Below, in pieces: positions 1 to 8,252 of a stretch of 64,000 nt of DNA; position 1 is the first letter of the stretch, and each line of letters opens with the position of its first letter. Below the pieces are notes generated by a model. The model made no database searches and had not been told where the DNA came from. It saw nothing but the letters and a program-made list of their open reading frames with translations. This DNA is from Methylobacterium aquaticum. Its GTDB lineage: Bacteria; Pseudomonadota; Alphaproteobacteria; Rhizobiales; Beijerinckiaceae. The stretch is from NCBI RefSeq assembly GCF_016804325.1, contig NZ_CP043628.1, positions 82,796-146,795 on the forward strand, written 5' to 3'. Both the position numbers and the translations under genes were made by a program.

Positions 1-178
1 TGCGTGCTTCAGGGCCGCTTCCTTGCATGCCACGCCGCGCTCGTACCAGCCTTGGCTGCGGTTCACGATCCACACGACCAAGAGCATCACGGGCACCTCA
101 ATGAGCACGCCAACCACCGTGGCGAGCGCCGCGCCCGAGTTGAAGCCGAACAGGCTGATGGCGGCCGGTAAGCGCCTT
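1..178 (-). pseudogene. acr3: ACR3-type arsenite transporter, internal fragment
   Basis: Read on the minus strand, this stretch is open and leaves the window at position 1. It encodes [19 protein letters not shown] followed by a hydrophobic run containing IEVPVM and then [10 protein letters not shown]. This matches my recollection of the late transmembrane region of ACR3 arsenite efflux permeases. The upstream part is missing: the frame begins directly at the inverted repeat of the IS4-family element. No acr3 sequence is visible on the other side of that element, so this is a truncated gene joined to the IS by rearrangement rather than a simple insertion. Confidence 0.7.
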
Positions 179-189
179 CCTTTTACCCA
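176..189 (+). repeat. Left terminal inverted repeat of IS4-family element
   Basis: CTTCCTTTTACCCA, followed by CAT. It pairs with the complement at 3591-3604. The transposase stop codon lies inside this repeat region. Confidence 0.75.
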
Positions 190-575
190 CATCCTGGCGA
201 TGTCTGGGCGAGGGTGGCGCCGAGCGTAATGTCGGCGAGCCGTGCAAAGCTACGCCATATGACGAGATTGCCGGGCGGCGGATCGCGTGAGCGGGCGAGG
301 TAGCCGCCGAGGCGCGCAACCTTCACCACGTAGGCAAAGAGGGACCGCTCACCGGCTGGCAAGTCGGGCACGGGTCGGTCAAGCAGCGCGATCTCGTGGT
401 TGGTTACGGCGAGGTGCGGGTCTGCTTTCGGCGCCGAGCGACCGATCATGGTCGTCCAGAACACCCGCCACGCCAGGATGCAGTACACGGCGATGAGCTT
501 GACCAAGCGCTCGGCCGTGCGCAGCCGCGCATGCTCGGCGCGGCAGCCTGTCTTCAGGATGTGGTGGAACACCTC
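183..575 (-). pseudogene. IS4-family transposase, C-terminal part
   Basis: The minus-strand translation contains EVFHHILKTGCRAEHARL, RTAERLVKLIAVYCILAWR and GGYLARSRDPPPGN, ending a few residues after RLADITLG. This is the C-terminal third of Tn5-like IS4 transposases, including the Y/F-x-x-x-L-K-x-G-C segment and the PPGN block. The catalytic glutamate region is cut at the junction: the sequence that should precede VFHH (RRWKIE) is found at 2484-2500. It cannot be expressed as a functional enzyme by itself. A longer open frame continues to 725 but upstream of about 575 it reads through inserted DNA. Confidence 0.85.
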
Positions 576-2482
576 AATGGCCTGATCACAAACGACAGGT
601 TTTGTCTGGTGCGCACGGCGCAGCTTGTCCTGACGTGGTGGCGTCGGCCGCAGCGTCGGCGCGGCTGCACAGCGTCCAGCCAGAGGGCAGATCTCGATCG
701 GGAGAGCGATCGGGGAGGTGCCCATGCGTCGCCACTGGCAGATCCGCCGTCAGACCACGACCACGCCGGACGCAGCCCGGCGGTGGGATCGGGCCTACGG
801 CTTCATTCTGAGTTGGGGATCACCCGAAGCCCCACCGGCAGCGATGCAAATGGCCTTCCCCCTCGCAGAGGAGGCAAGCCATGAGGACAGCTGTCTACGT
901 GCGGGTCTCGACGGCGCGCCAGGCCCAAGCCCAGACCATCGATCAGCAGCTCGACCGTCTCCGGGTCCATCTGCAAGCACAGAGCACCACCCTGGACGAC
1001 AGCGCCATCTTCCGGGATGACGGCCAGAGTGGAGCGACGCTGAACCGGCCTGGTCTGGACCGGCTACGCGATGCCGTGCGCGCTGGCGAGATCGATCGGG
1101 TTCTGATTACCGATCCCGACCGGCTGTCGCGCAACTACGTCCAGATGATGATCGTGTTGCAGGAACTCGAACGCTTCGGATGCGAGGTGGCGTTCCTCGA
1201 TCGTCCGATCGGGCGGGATCCGCACGACCAGCTGCTGTTGCAGATCCGCGGTGCCGTGGCAGAGTACGAGCGCACGCTGATCGCGGAACGGATGCGGCGA
1301 GGACGCCAGATGCGCCTGCGTGCCGGCAGCCTGCTTCCCTGGACCCGAGCGCCCTACGGGTATCGGCTCGATCCCGACCGGCCGCGCGACCCGGCCGGGG
1401 TTCGGCTGGAGCCGGCCGAGGGCGCCGTGGTCCAGCAGGTCTTCGCCCGCTACGTCGAGGAGGAGGCCAGCCTGTTCGGCCTGGCCAACCACCTGCGGGC
1501 TCTCGGCATCGCCTCGCCGACAGGCCGCCCCCACTGGAGTTCGGCCTCGCTGCGCGGCCTGCTGACGAACCCGGTCTATACCGGCCAGGTCTTCGCCGGC
1601 CGGTGGCGCAGCCGACCCCCGCGCATCCGCCGCTCGGCGACGCATCCGATCGGATGCCCCTCGACCACGTCGGTGCCGGTACCGGCGGAGCAATGGCTGC
1701 TGGTCGCCACCGTCCCGGCCCTCGTCAGCCCCGCGCTGTTCGCGCAAGCGCAGGCCAAGCTGGCGCAGAACCGCGCCTTCGCCCGACGCCACAACACCCG
1801 GTATAGCTACCTGCTGCGCGCCCTGGTGAGCTGCGGGGTCTGCCAGTCGAGCTGCCTGTGCCGGACGATCCATCCCGGCTACGACTACTATCTATGCCGC
1901 GCCAAGGGGCATCCGGGCCGCAGCGGCCGCGCGCAGCCCTGCCCGGCGCGCTACGCGCCGGCCCATCAGCTCGATGCGCTGGTCTGGCAGGATCTGTGTG
2001 CCCTGCTGAGCGAGCCCGAGCAGATCGCCGCGGCCCTGGCCCGGGCCCATGGCGGCGGCTGGCTGCCGCAGGATCTGCAGGCCCGGCGCGATCAGCTGCG
2101 GAAGGGGCACCGTGGGCTCGTGCAGCAGGTGGAGCGCCTGACGGAGGCCTACCTGCAGGGGATCATCCCGTTGCCGGAGTACCAGCGCCGCCGCCGCGTG
2201 GCGGAGGAGCACCTGCAGGCTCTGGCGGCGCAGGCCGAGCAGTTGGAGGGCCAAGTCGACAGACAGGCGCAGCTGGTCGGCTGGGCGGGATCAGCCGAGG
2301 CGTTCTGCCGTCGCGTCTAGGATGGTCTAGCCGGCGCCGACTTCGCGCAGCGCCGCCGATTGATCGAACTACTCGTCGGCCGGGTCGTGGTGACCGAGGC
2401 CAAGGTCGAGATCCGCTACGTGATTCCCATCGGCCCGGACGGCGAGCGCGGACGCTTTTGTCATTTGCGGAAGGACTATTTC
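576..2482 (+). mobile_element. Serine-recombinase insertion unit inside the IS4 transposase
   Basis: Both edges are defined by the transposase: left edge after ...GGAACACCTC (575), right edge at TTC|GATTTTCCAGC (2482/2483). Only a TC dinucleotide is shared at the two junctions, as expected for a large serine recombinase that exchanges at a 2-bp core, and there is no longer duplication. The unit is about 1.9 kb and carries one gene, the recombinase. The left arm (576-880) has no gene I can support. Rejoining 575 to 2483 restores the transposase reading frame through KIE|VFHH, which is the main evidence. Confidence 0.7.
881..2320 (+). CDS. Large serine recombinase, interrupted by an in-frame amber codon
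   Basis: A 479-residue frame begins at an ATG behind GGAGG. The N-terminal resolvase domain shows YVRVST with the catalytic Ser10, and DPDRLSRN. A recombinase domain follows, then a zinc ribbon near residues 316-345 (CGVCQSSCLC, later LCRAKG) and a coiled coil. The TAG at 2318 is followed in the same frame by DGLAGADFAQRRR, then LVGRVVV and FCHLRKDYFDF, the usual C-terminus of this family, so the full protein would be about 540 residues and end at the element border. A CAG to TAG change would explain the stop. Either the gene is a pseudogene, or the truncated or read-through form is used. Confidence 0.85.
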   Translation: MRTAVYVRVSTARQAQAQTIDQQLDRLRVHLQAQSTTLDDSAIFRDDGQSGATLNRPGLDRLRDAVRAGEIDRVLITDPDRLSRNYVQMMIVLQELERFGCEVAFLDRPIGRDPHDQLLLQIRGAVAEYERTLIAERMRRGRQMRLRAGSLLPWTRAPYGYRLDPDRPRDPAGVRLEPAEGAVVQQVFARYVEEEASLFGLANHLRALGIASPTGRPHWSSASLRGLLTNPVYTGQVFAGRWRSRPPRIRRSATHPIGCPSTTSVPVPAEQWLLVATVPALVSPALFAQAQAKLAQNRAFARRHNTRYSYLLRALVSCGVCQSSCLCRTIHPGYDYYLCRAKGHPGRSGRAQPCPARYAPAHQLDALVWQDLCALLSEPEQIAAALARAHGGGWLPQDLQARRDQLRKGHRGLVQQVERLTEAYLQGIIPLPEYQRRRRVAEEHLQALAAQAEQLEGQVDRQAQLVGWAGSAEAFCRRV

Positions 2483-3547
2483 GATTTTCCAGCGCCGGGC
2501 ATACCAGTCCAATTTCTCGACGGCCTGCTCGGGGCTGTCCACGAGCAAGTCCGTGATCAGCCGCCAATCGATCGCTGGACGATCCTTCGGCGTTTCCGGC
2601 TCACATGCGTGCAGGACGGTGAGTGATAGCAGGGGATAGCGCTTTTGCTTGCCGATCGGCGGTAGAACCGTGATGCGGCGATAGCGGAGTTCGACCGAGG
2701 CGGTAACGAGCCGCCCTCGCTGATCGCGAACCTCGACCCGATGAAGGCCTTGGACGGCGACCTCATCCATCTCGTTGGCGATCGTGTGCTGGCCGTCACC
2801 AGCAAGCCGATCTACGCAGCTGCGCACGATGAAGTGCGTGCCGAGGTCATGGGCCAGAGAAAACAATTCGTAGATGTCGCTCTTGCGGTCACCGACATGC
2901 ACGCAACGGTCCGGCGCGGCAAACAGAGATGTGGACTGGCGAAGGTTCTCCAGCCAGCGGAAGCTCTCTTTCTGCTCGATTGGCACACGGGTCGGATTGA
3001 CCTTGCGCTTGAGTGCATTCGTGCCCTTGAACTTCTGCCGCGACCAGAACTTTACCGCCGCAAGCCCGACCGGCAGGCCGTCAGTGGTCACCGCGAGCGA
3101 GGCATGCATGAGCAGGCCACACAGCGTGTGCATGCGAACCTGACCTGCCTTGTCGCGCCCAGTGTTGACGGTGCGGGTGATCCCGACGGCCTCATGGCTC
3201 TCGCGCTGGAACGTGAACTCGGTCGTATCCTGGAGGACCAGTACGGGGCCCTCACTGGCCCGCACACGCTCGCGTGTCGATGCGAAGTGACCCGACAGGA
3301 TCTGCGCCTCGCTGACCCGTTCGTTGGAAAAGAAACGGTATGCGGCTTTGGTGCTGGCCCAGTCCTGGCAGGCAAACGGCAGGCTGGCGCCGAGGCTACG
3401 GTCCATCTGTCCGACGAGCCGGTGCAGCCGCTGCTCGAGGCGGGCATCGGCGAAAGTGCTACCAGCGAGTTCCTCTTCCCACCAGCACCGTGTGGCAACG
3501 GGCATGGAACACCTCGTCGTCCAAGGGTTCAGAAGCCCTTCAATCAC
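2483..3547 (-). pseudogene. IS4-family transposase, N-terminal and catalytic part
   Basis: The minus-strand product starts with an IS4 N-terminal DNA-binding block (WASTKAAYRFFSNERVSEAQ), then VLQDTTEFTF carrying the first catalytic Asp, HVGDRKSDIYELF with the second, and ends in EKLDWYARRWKIE, where the catalytic Glu region begins. After KIE the reading frame passes into the recombinase unit and stops at 2369. The complementary C-terminal part is at 183-575. The longest start is at 3547; I cannot decide between it and a later methionine. Confidence 0.85.
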
Positions 3548-3590
3548 GGGCGACGCCGATCGCGCAACGCTCCAAGCTTGACCTTAGATA

Positions 3591-3604
3591 TGGGTAAAAG
3601 GAAG
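3591..3604 (-). repeat. Right terminal inverted repeat of IS4-family element
   Basis: TGGGTAAAAGGAAG, complement of the left repeat; it lies about 45 bp upstream of the transposase start. Confidence 0.75.
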
Positions 3605-3606
3605 CG

Positions 3607-3816
3607 TCACCGAGAGCTTACGTCCGACCTGTACCCCAAACCGCGTCCGACCTTCGCCGATGCTCTGGCTGCCGTGCGCTGTGCGATCTGGCGCGAGCGG
3701 ACTTTGGCAACATCACTGCGTCGGTCCGCCCGAACAAAACCCCGCTTCCGCTTCCCCGCTCCCTGGGCTTATGCCCTCTGCCACGCCGCATGGATGGCCA
3801 AAGTCGAGCTAAGAGG
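3607..3816 (+). pseudogene. Possible tail of a second transposase
   Basis: The plus-strand frame reads DLYPKPRPTFADALAAVRC followed by AIWRE and ends ...AYALCHAAWMAKVELRG. The pattern P-x-PTF-x-DALAAVR-x-x-IWRE and a closing ALCHAA resemble the C-termini of transposases common in rhizobia and methylobacteria. The beginning is missing because the IS4 element abuts it. This is family resemblance from memory only; the protein could not be identified further. Confidence 0.35.
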
Positions 3817-3863
3817 GTCCCATAGCGCGCGACTTGAAAGCGAGAGGTCCCTCATCGGCCCCA

Positions 3864-3895
3864 TTGACTCCGTACCATAGTACGGACTGTACGAA
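3864..3895 (+). promoter_or_regulatory. Mer-type promoter and MerR operator
   Basis: A -35 TTGACT (3864) is followed at once by the dyad CCGTAC-CATA-GTACGG (3870-3885) and a weak -10, TACGAA, at 3890. The dyad half-sites and their position in an over-long spacer are the same as in the classical merT promoter (TTGACTCCGTAC...GTACGG). The spacer here counts as about 20 bp. It sits directly before the merR gene, so the regulator probably controls its own operon with the MFS gene. Confidence 0.8.
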
Positions 3896-3904
3896 GGTTC
3901 GGAC

Positions 3905-4315
3905 ATGAGCATACAGCACCTGACTATCGGGAAAACCGCCGCCGAAGCAGGCGTGAGTGTCGAGACGATCCGCTTTTACGAGCGGCGCGGACTTATCGTG
4001 CAACCACCGAAGGGTGAGGGGTATCGCGTTTACCCGGCCGAGATGGTCGCGCGCATCCGTTTCATCCGTCAGGCACAGCAGATCGGCTTCTCACTACGCG
4101 AGGTGCAGGAGCTCCTGTCGCTGCGCGCCGATCCGGCTTCCGACTGCGCTGACGTCCGCCGTCAGGCAGCGCAGAAGATCGAGGAGGTGGATCGGAAGAT
4201 CGCTGACCTCCAGCGCATGCGCGCTGCGCTGGAAACCGTGACCTCGTTCTGCCCCGGTAGAGGCGGGTTGATGGACTGTACTATCATGGTCGCGCTTGAA
4301 GACGCGGCGCGATGA
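3905..4315 (+). CDS. merR: MerR-family regulator with mercury-type cysteine triad
   Basis: The protein has 136 residues: an N-terminal winged helix (TIGKTAAEAGVSVETIRFYE), a dimerisation helix and a C-terminal metal loop. Its cysteines are Cys81, Cys116 and Cys125. Spacings of 35 and 9 are exactly those of the Hg(II) ligands of Tn501 MerR (Cys82, 117, 126). The operator just upstream is also mer-like. No merT, merP or merA follows; the next gene is an MFS exporter 19 bp downstream. By motif this is a Hg(II) sensor, although other thiophilic metals are possible. It would bend the over-spaced promoter upon metal binding. Confidence 0.85.
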   Translation: MSIQHLTIGKTAAEAGVSVETIRFYERRGLIVQPPKGEGYRVYPAEMVARIRFIRQAQQIGFSLREVQELLSLRADPASDCADVRRQAAQKIEEVDRKIADLQRMRAALETVTSFCPGRGGLMDCTIMVALEDAAR

Positions 4316-4334
4316 ACTCTCGACAGAGGTGATA

Positions 4335-5588
4335 ATGACTGCAACACCGCAGGATCAGCAGGACATCGCACGGGAACGCCTACTCCGGGTGCTCTCGGCG
4401 GCCACCTTCGTGATCTTCTTCCAAGCGTTCATGGTCGCTCCGATCATCCCGACGTTAGCGACCGCGTTCGAGGTATCGCCCCAGAATGCGGGGCTGATCG
4501 TTCCGGCGTACCTCGTCCCCTATGGGGCCGCCACGCTGGTCTACGGCCTGCTGGCTGATCGCTACGGGCTCGGGCGCATCATGGCCGGTTCGCTCCTGGC
4601 CTTCGCTATCCTCACGGCCCTGACAGCTACGGCGCGCACGGTGGAAGAACTCGCGCTCTGGCGCATCGTGACCGGTCTGGGAGCCGCAGGCGTCGTGCCG
4701 CTGGCTCTCACTCTCGTCGGCAAGCTGTTCCCCTACGAGCTTCGCGGCCGACCTCTCGGTTGGTTGTTCGGGGCGATGGCAGGCGGCATGGCCTTCGGCT
4801 CGACCTTCGGGGCGGTGCTTGAGCCCTACGTCGGCTGGCGCGGCCTCTTTCTGGCAGTGGGGCTCGCTGGGCTGTCTATCCTCCTCGTCCTGCTCCCCCG
4901 CCGCCATCTCCTCGTCGGTACCGCTCTAGGGGCTGGAGGGGGCCTCGGTGCGTTGCTTCGAGGCTACGGAAGCTTGCTTGGGACGCCGCGCGGCGCACGC
5001 ACCTACAGCTTCGTGCTGGCGAACTCGATGTTCCACTCCGGTGTCTTCACATGGCTCGGGCTCTACTTCGAGCAGCGCCACGGTCTCGGGCCTGTCGGCA
5101 TCGGATTGGCGCTCGTCGGCTATGGCGTTCCAGGCTTCCTATTCGGCCCCGTAATCGGCCGCATGGCCGACCGGCATGGTCGTGGTCGGCTCCTGCCGTT
5201 CGGTCTCGCCCTCAGTGCCATCGGGGCAGCGGCCTTGATCCCCGACGTGCCCCTCGTCGTCGCGGTCGTGGCCGTGACGGTGCTCTCGCTCGGGTACGAC
5301 ACGACGCAGCCGCTGTTCGCGGGCATCGTCACCGCGCTCGGCGGCCCCCGACCGGGGCAGGCGATGGGCCTCAACGTGTTCACGCTGTTCCTCGGCTTCG
5401 GGCTCGGCAGCCTCGTGTTCGGTGAGATGCTTCGCGGCGGCTTCGGAACCGCGCTGCTCCTGTTCGTCGCGATAGAATTCGTGCTCGCCCTGGTGGCGAG
5501 CAGGCTGTTCCAAGCCGAGCGGCCAGTCCCCGCCAACCAAACGGGAGAGAATCATGCCCCACCACCCGGCACGCAGGCCGCCCCTTAG
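4335..5588 (+). CDS. MFS efflux transporter under MerR control
   Basis: This is a 417-residue major facilitator protein with about 12 hydrophobic segments, the signature GLLADRYGLGRIM between TM2 and TM3 and GRMADRHGRGRLLP after the central loop. I chose ATG 4335 because AGAGGTGAT precedes it; an upstream in-frame ATG at 4296 overlaps merR. It forms an operon with merR. The family exports drugs and small organic compounds; a metal or organomercurial substrate here is inferred only from the regulator. No cysteine pair typical of Hg transport was noticed. Confidence 0.8.
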   Translation: MTATPQDQQDIARERLLRVLSAATFVIFFQAFMVAPIIPTLATAFEVSPQNAGLIVPAYLVPYGAATLVYGLLADRYGLGRIMAGSLLAFAILTALTATARTVEELALWRIVTGLGAAGVVPLALTLVGKLFPYELRGRPLGWLFGAMAGGMAFGSTFGAVLEPYVGWRGLFLAVGLAGLSILLVLLPRRHLLVGTALGAGGGLGALLRGYGSLLGTPRGARTYSFVLANSMFHSGVFTWLGLYFEQRHGLGPVGIGLALVGYGVPGFLFGPVIGRMADRHGRGRLLPFGLALSAIGAAALIPDVPLVVAVVAVTVLSLGYDTTQPLFAGIVTALGGPRPGQAMGLNVFTLFLGFGLGSLVFGEMLRGGFGTALLLFVAIEFVLALVASRLFQAERPVPANQTGENHAPPPGTQAAP

Positions 5589-5817
5589 GACCGCGCTTCT
5601 CGCACTGCTCAGGCAGGCGTGCTCTGAGCACGAATTCAAGGTGGCCGATCACCTGCTGTGCGCCCTGGAATGCCTCGCTAGAGAGGCTGACGCGTATCCG
5701 CACGGTGAGCCGTCCTGCCTGGACGAAGGCTACTTGATCGTTGCCGACGAGTTCCGGCCGGAACTCTTGGCGAACCATTGTGGCCGATACGGGCCGCATA
5801 AGAAGCGCCCGCACTGA
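5554..5817 (+). CDS. Small conserved-looking protein of the MFS operon
   Basis: An 87-residue frame starts inside the end of the MFS gene (34-bp overlap) behind GGGAGAG. It is polar with a helical core, LLRQACSEHEFKVADHLLCALECLARE, split here as LLRQACSEHEF and ADHLLCALECLA, and a charged tail. Overlap and ribosome-binding site suggest translational coupling with the transporter. I do not know a function. Three cysteines (in QACSE, LLCAL and ALECLA) could bind metal, but that is speculation. Confidence 0.6.
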   Translation: MPHHPARRPPLRTALLALLRQACSEHEFKVADHLLCALECLAREADAYPHGEPSCLDEGYLIVADEFRPELLANHCGRYGPHKKRPH

Positions 5818-5992
5818 CGCGACAGCGCACGTCACAACCAATTCACGTTCGAGCCAACGCAAAACGGGGCGGTATGATCTATTTTAATAGACAGCAGGCA
5901 GCAAGAGATCTCGTGCATTGGGGTGCGACGCTCGATTAGTATCAACCAGGTTCTATTAAGCCCTAAGCGCATGCTCTTATGCCGGGTGACGA

Positions 5993-6637
5993 TCACCAGC
6001 GGAGCAGGCGTGGTCCAAGCAACGCGCCGGCAAGCGTGCAGGATGCGATGGTACCGCCGTACCAGAGCGCCACAAAGGGGACGGAGTCATCCATGCAGTG
6101 AAGGGCGTAGCCCATCGCGCTGATACCGCCGGCCACAAGGCCGACGAGTGCGCCGGTGCGGACCAAGTCGGTCGGCGCGGCGAACCGGCGGACGGCCCAG
6201 ACCAGAACGGCGAAGGGCACCAGGGCGATGATCGGGATCGAGACGAGGCACTCCAGCCACATGTGACCGACCAGCATATGGTCCCAATGCGCGCTCGGAG
6301 CCGAGGCGAGGCTGAGAGCCGCGAGCGCCATGATGGCGCCGAAGGGCAACAGCGCCGCGAGCACAGGAGTCCGGGCCTCACCGCCCGGGCGGGCGACCTT
6401 GGCGAGGAGGCAGGCGGCGAGGACGACGATGCCGGCGCTGAAGGCGAGCTTCAGCAGGAGAAAGCCAAGAACGCCGGGCGAGGCGAGATCCGGGCGAATG
6501 CCGAGCGCCAGGAGCGCTATACAAAGTGCTGCGCCCGCACCGAGCGCAGCGGCGAGGCCAACGCTTCGCATGAACCGGCGGCGGTCGGCCGGCTCAATGT
6601 TCGTGCTGAGTATCTCGATCAGTTCGTTCGTTCTCAT
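5993..6637 (-). CDS. nrsF: NrsF-type (DUF1109) membrane anti-sigma factor
   Basis: This is a 214-residue protein with an N-terminal cytoplasmic segment (MRTNELIEILSTNIEP) and six hydrophobic segments. It has two conserved-looking cysteine motifs, MWLECLVSIPII and GYALHCMDDS, which match the cysteines known to matter in NrsF of Caulobacter. The start overlaps the sigma-factor stop as ATGA (6634-6637), so the two genes are translationally coupled. In Caulobacter this pair responds to heavy metals; placed beside a copper island, a copper or thiophilic-metal response is a fair inference. Confidence 0.85.
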   Translation of the reverse strand: MRTNELIEILSTNIEPADRRRFMRSVGLAAALGAGAALCIALLALGIRPDLASPGVLGFLLLKLAFSAGIVVLAACLLAKVARPGGEARTPVLAALLPFGAIMALAALSLASAPSAHWDHMLVGHMWLECLVSIPIIALVPFAVLVWAVRRFAAPTDLVRTGALVGLVAGGISAMGYALHCMDDSVPFVALWYGGTIASCTLAGALLGPRLLRW

Positions 6638-7194
6638 CGTGCTCTTCCTTGGCTGATCCCGGACGCCATGGCCTTGATGCCGCGATGCACGCTGACCTTG
6701 ACGGCAGACTCCGACATGCCGCAACGCTTGGCCGCCTCCGCGACGCTCAATCCATCGAGCTTCACGAAGCGGATCACTCGGCGCATCTTCTCCGGAAGGC
6801 CCGACAGGAGGCGGTCGAGGTCGTGCGCGCTCTCGGCACCGACATGGTCGTCCTGCGCCTCGAAGTCACCCGCGTCCTCGATAGGCACATCGGCCATTGA
6901 GGCGCGTGTATGGCGTAGGTGGTCGATCAGCTTGTAGCGGGCGATGGCCTGCGCCCACGGGGTGAACGGCTGGCTCACGTCGTAGGTATGCCGACGCGTA
7001 TGGATCGCCATCAGCGTGTCCTGCACGAGGTCCTCCGCCTCCGTTTGGCTCCGTCCGATGCGCGTCAGCTTGCCCCTGTAATAGGCCCGCAGGTGCCGGC
7101 TGAGCCGGTCCAGCAGGGTCCGGTACGCGCCCGCATCACCCTCCAGGCTGGCCCTCATCAGACTCCTGAGTTCTGGTTCACTGGCAATCATCAT
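6634..7194 (-). CDS. ECF sigma factor (SigF-like)
   Basis: The protein has 186 residues. Region 2 includes EAEDLVQDTLMAIHTRRHTY and PWAQAIARYKLIDHLR; region 4 includes LPEKMRRVIRFVKLDGLSV followed by the helix-turn-helix AKRCGMSESAVKVSVHRG. The start is set at ATG 7194 behind GGGGAG. It heads a two-gene operon with the anti-sigma gene. Targets may include the copper genes to the right, but I did not identify a SigF-type promoter with confidence. Confidence 0.9.
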   Translation of the reverse strand: MMIASEPELRSLMRASLEGDAGAYRTLLDRLSRHLRAYYRGKLTRIGRSQTEAEDLVQDTLMAIHTRRHTYDVSQPFTPWAQAIARYKLIDHLRHTRASMADVPIEDAGDFEAQDDHVGAESAHDLDRLLSGLPEKMRRVIRFVKLDGLSVAEAAKRCGMSESAVKVSVHRGIKAMASGISQGRAR

Positions 7195-7488
7195 GCACTC
7201 CCCACGGAGTTCGGGAGGGATGCCTGAATGGTTACAGTTGCCCACTGGCGCGACAGCTGCGTGGCCAAGTCACGGCGGCTTTCAACGCGGGCTGTCGCCC
7301 CAAGTGCTGGGTCACGTGCCGGAGCGCGAACGGTAAGTTTTCGTGCCCGACCCTGCGCCGAAGATGGCCGGCCATGAGCCGTGTCACGGTGGAATGACAT
7401 CGATCTTGTCCTTGATATCCATGAAGGCCTGCAACCTCAACGCGGTCCCCGGCACAAAACCGCGCAAGGACAATCGCCAGAAGCGCCG

Positions 7489-7872
7489 CTACGAGCGTGC
7501 CAAATGGCCCGGCGCGCCTAAACTCAAGGCGGGGCTCTTGGGCGGAAACGGATCAGGCGGCGCTTGCAGGCTCACACCCTCGGCATCCGCGAGCGCATAC
7601 GCGAATGTGGCCTCGATGATCCGGGGACCGACCTTGGCCGGAGCAACTGCGATAAAACCGGCGCACAGCAGTGAGCAGGTCGCGAAGGCTTTCCCTCCCT
7701 CGTCGCATCCACCGCAGCCGTCGGGCATCGATGCCTGCATCGCCGCTACAGGCATAGAGGTTTTCGTGTGCGCGGCCTGCACGCCATGTAGCGCGAACCC
7801 CGCCACGAGGGCGAGTGTCAGGAACCACGCGCAAATGGAACGGGACCGCAGCCAGGACATCCAGACCGGCAT
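7489..7872 (-). CDS. Secreted Cys/Met-containing protein, DUF2946-like
   Basis: It has 127 residues, an N-terminal signal peptide (FLTLALVAGFALHGVQAAH), then a short metal-ligand-rich core, MPDGCGGCDEGG followed by CSLLCAGF, and a Pro-rich tail. The protein at 26088-26444 has the same architecture (signal peptide, Met patch, MPDCSKACPLMALCP), so the two form a divergent paralogous pair at opposite ends of the copper island. Such proteins are typically annotated as DUF2946 or hypothetical; a role in periplasmic copper handling is inferred from content and position. Confidence 0.7.
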   Translation of the reverse strand: MPVWMSWLRSRSICAWFLTLALVAGFALHGVQAAHTKTSMPVAAMQASMPDGCGGCDEGGKAFATCSLLCAGFIAVAPAKVGPRIIEATFAYALADAEGVSLQAPPDPFPPKSPALSLGAPGHLARS

Positions 7873-8252
7873 AACAGGCCATTGTAGGCACCGGAAGGGC
7901 GTGCGACGGCGGGTCGATCGGTTCGACGTGCAGGGTTGCGTGGTTGGGTGCCGGCGGGGCCGTCCACGCGCGGAGGCGCCCCTACACCGCCGGATGCTTG
8001 AGGGGCGCCGACCCTTATCAGGTGTGCGTGCGTTCAGCTGGTGTCACCCCGGTTGTTCGCGTTGTAACGAAGTGTCCGCTTCCTCCGAACTCAGCACCAT
8101 AGAACCGATGTCGCAGGTGGCTCGTGCCTGGGATTGCGGCGGCTCGCCTCTTGGGTCGGTGCGGGTGCCACTACTGCGGATTGCGCTCCAGGCCGGCGAG
8201 GGACACGCGGCGCTAACCTACCGCGCCAGGGACTAGCTAGACTTGGCCGGAC
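7873..8252. other. No gene supported
   Basis: Both strands contain only Arg/Pro-rich shadow frames. I saw no RNA gene or repeat. Confidence 0.5.

Larger units (their letters stand above)
176..3604 (-). mobile_element. IS4-family insertion sequence, itself interrupted
   Basis: The boundaries are set by a matching inverted repeat, CTTCCTTTTACCCA at 176-189 and its complement at 3591-3604. Without the inserted recombinase unit (576-2482) the element would be about 1.5 kb, a normal IS4-group size. One transposase gene runs leftward and is split into N-terminal (2483-3547) and C-terminal (183-575) parts. The bases outside the two ends do not match as a target duplication, and the two flanks belong to unrelated sequences (acr3 fragment and another transposase tail), so recombination between copies or a deletion has occurred. 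Confidence 0.8.

Noticed and set aside
2741..3880. 379-residue plus-strand frame opposite the IS4 transposase
   Set aside because: It is the complement of the transposase gene, with Arg/Leu-rich shadow composition and no domain.
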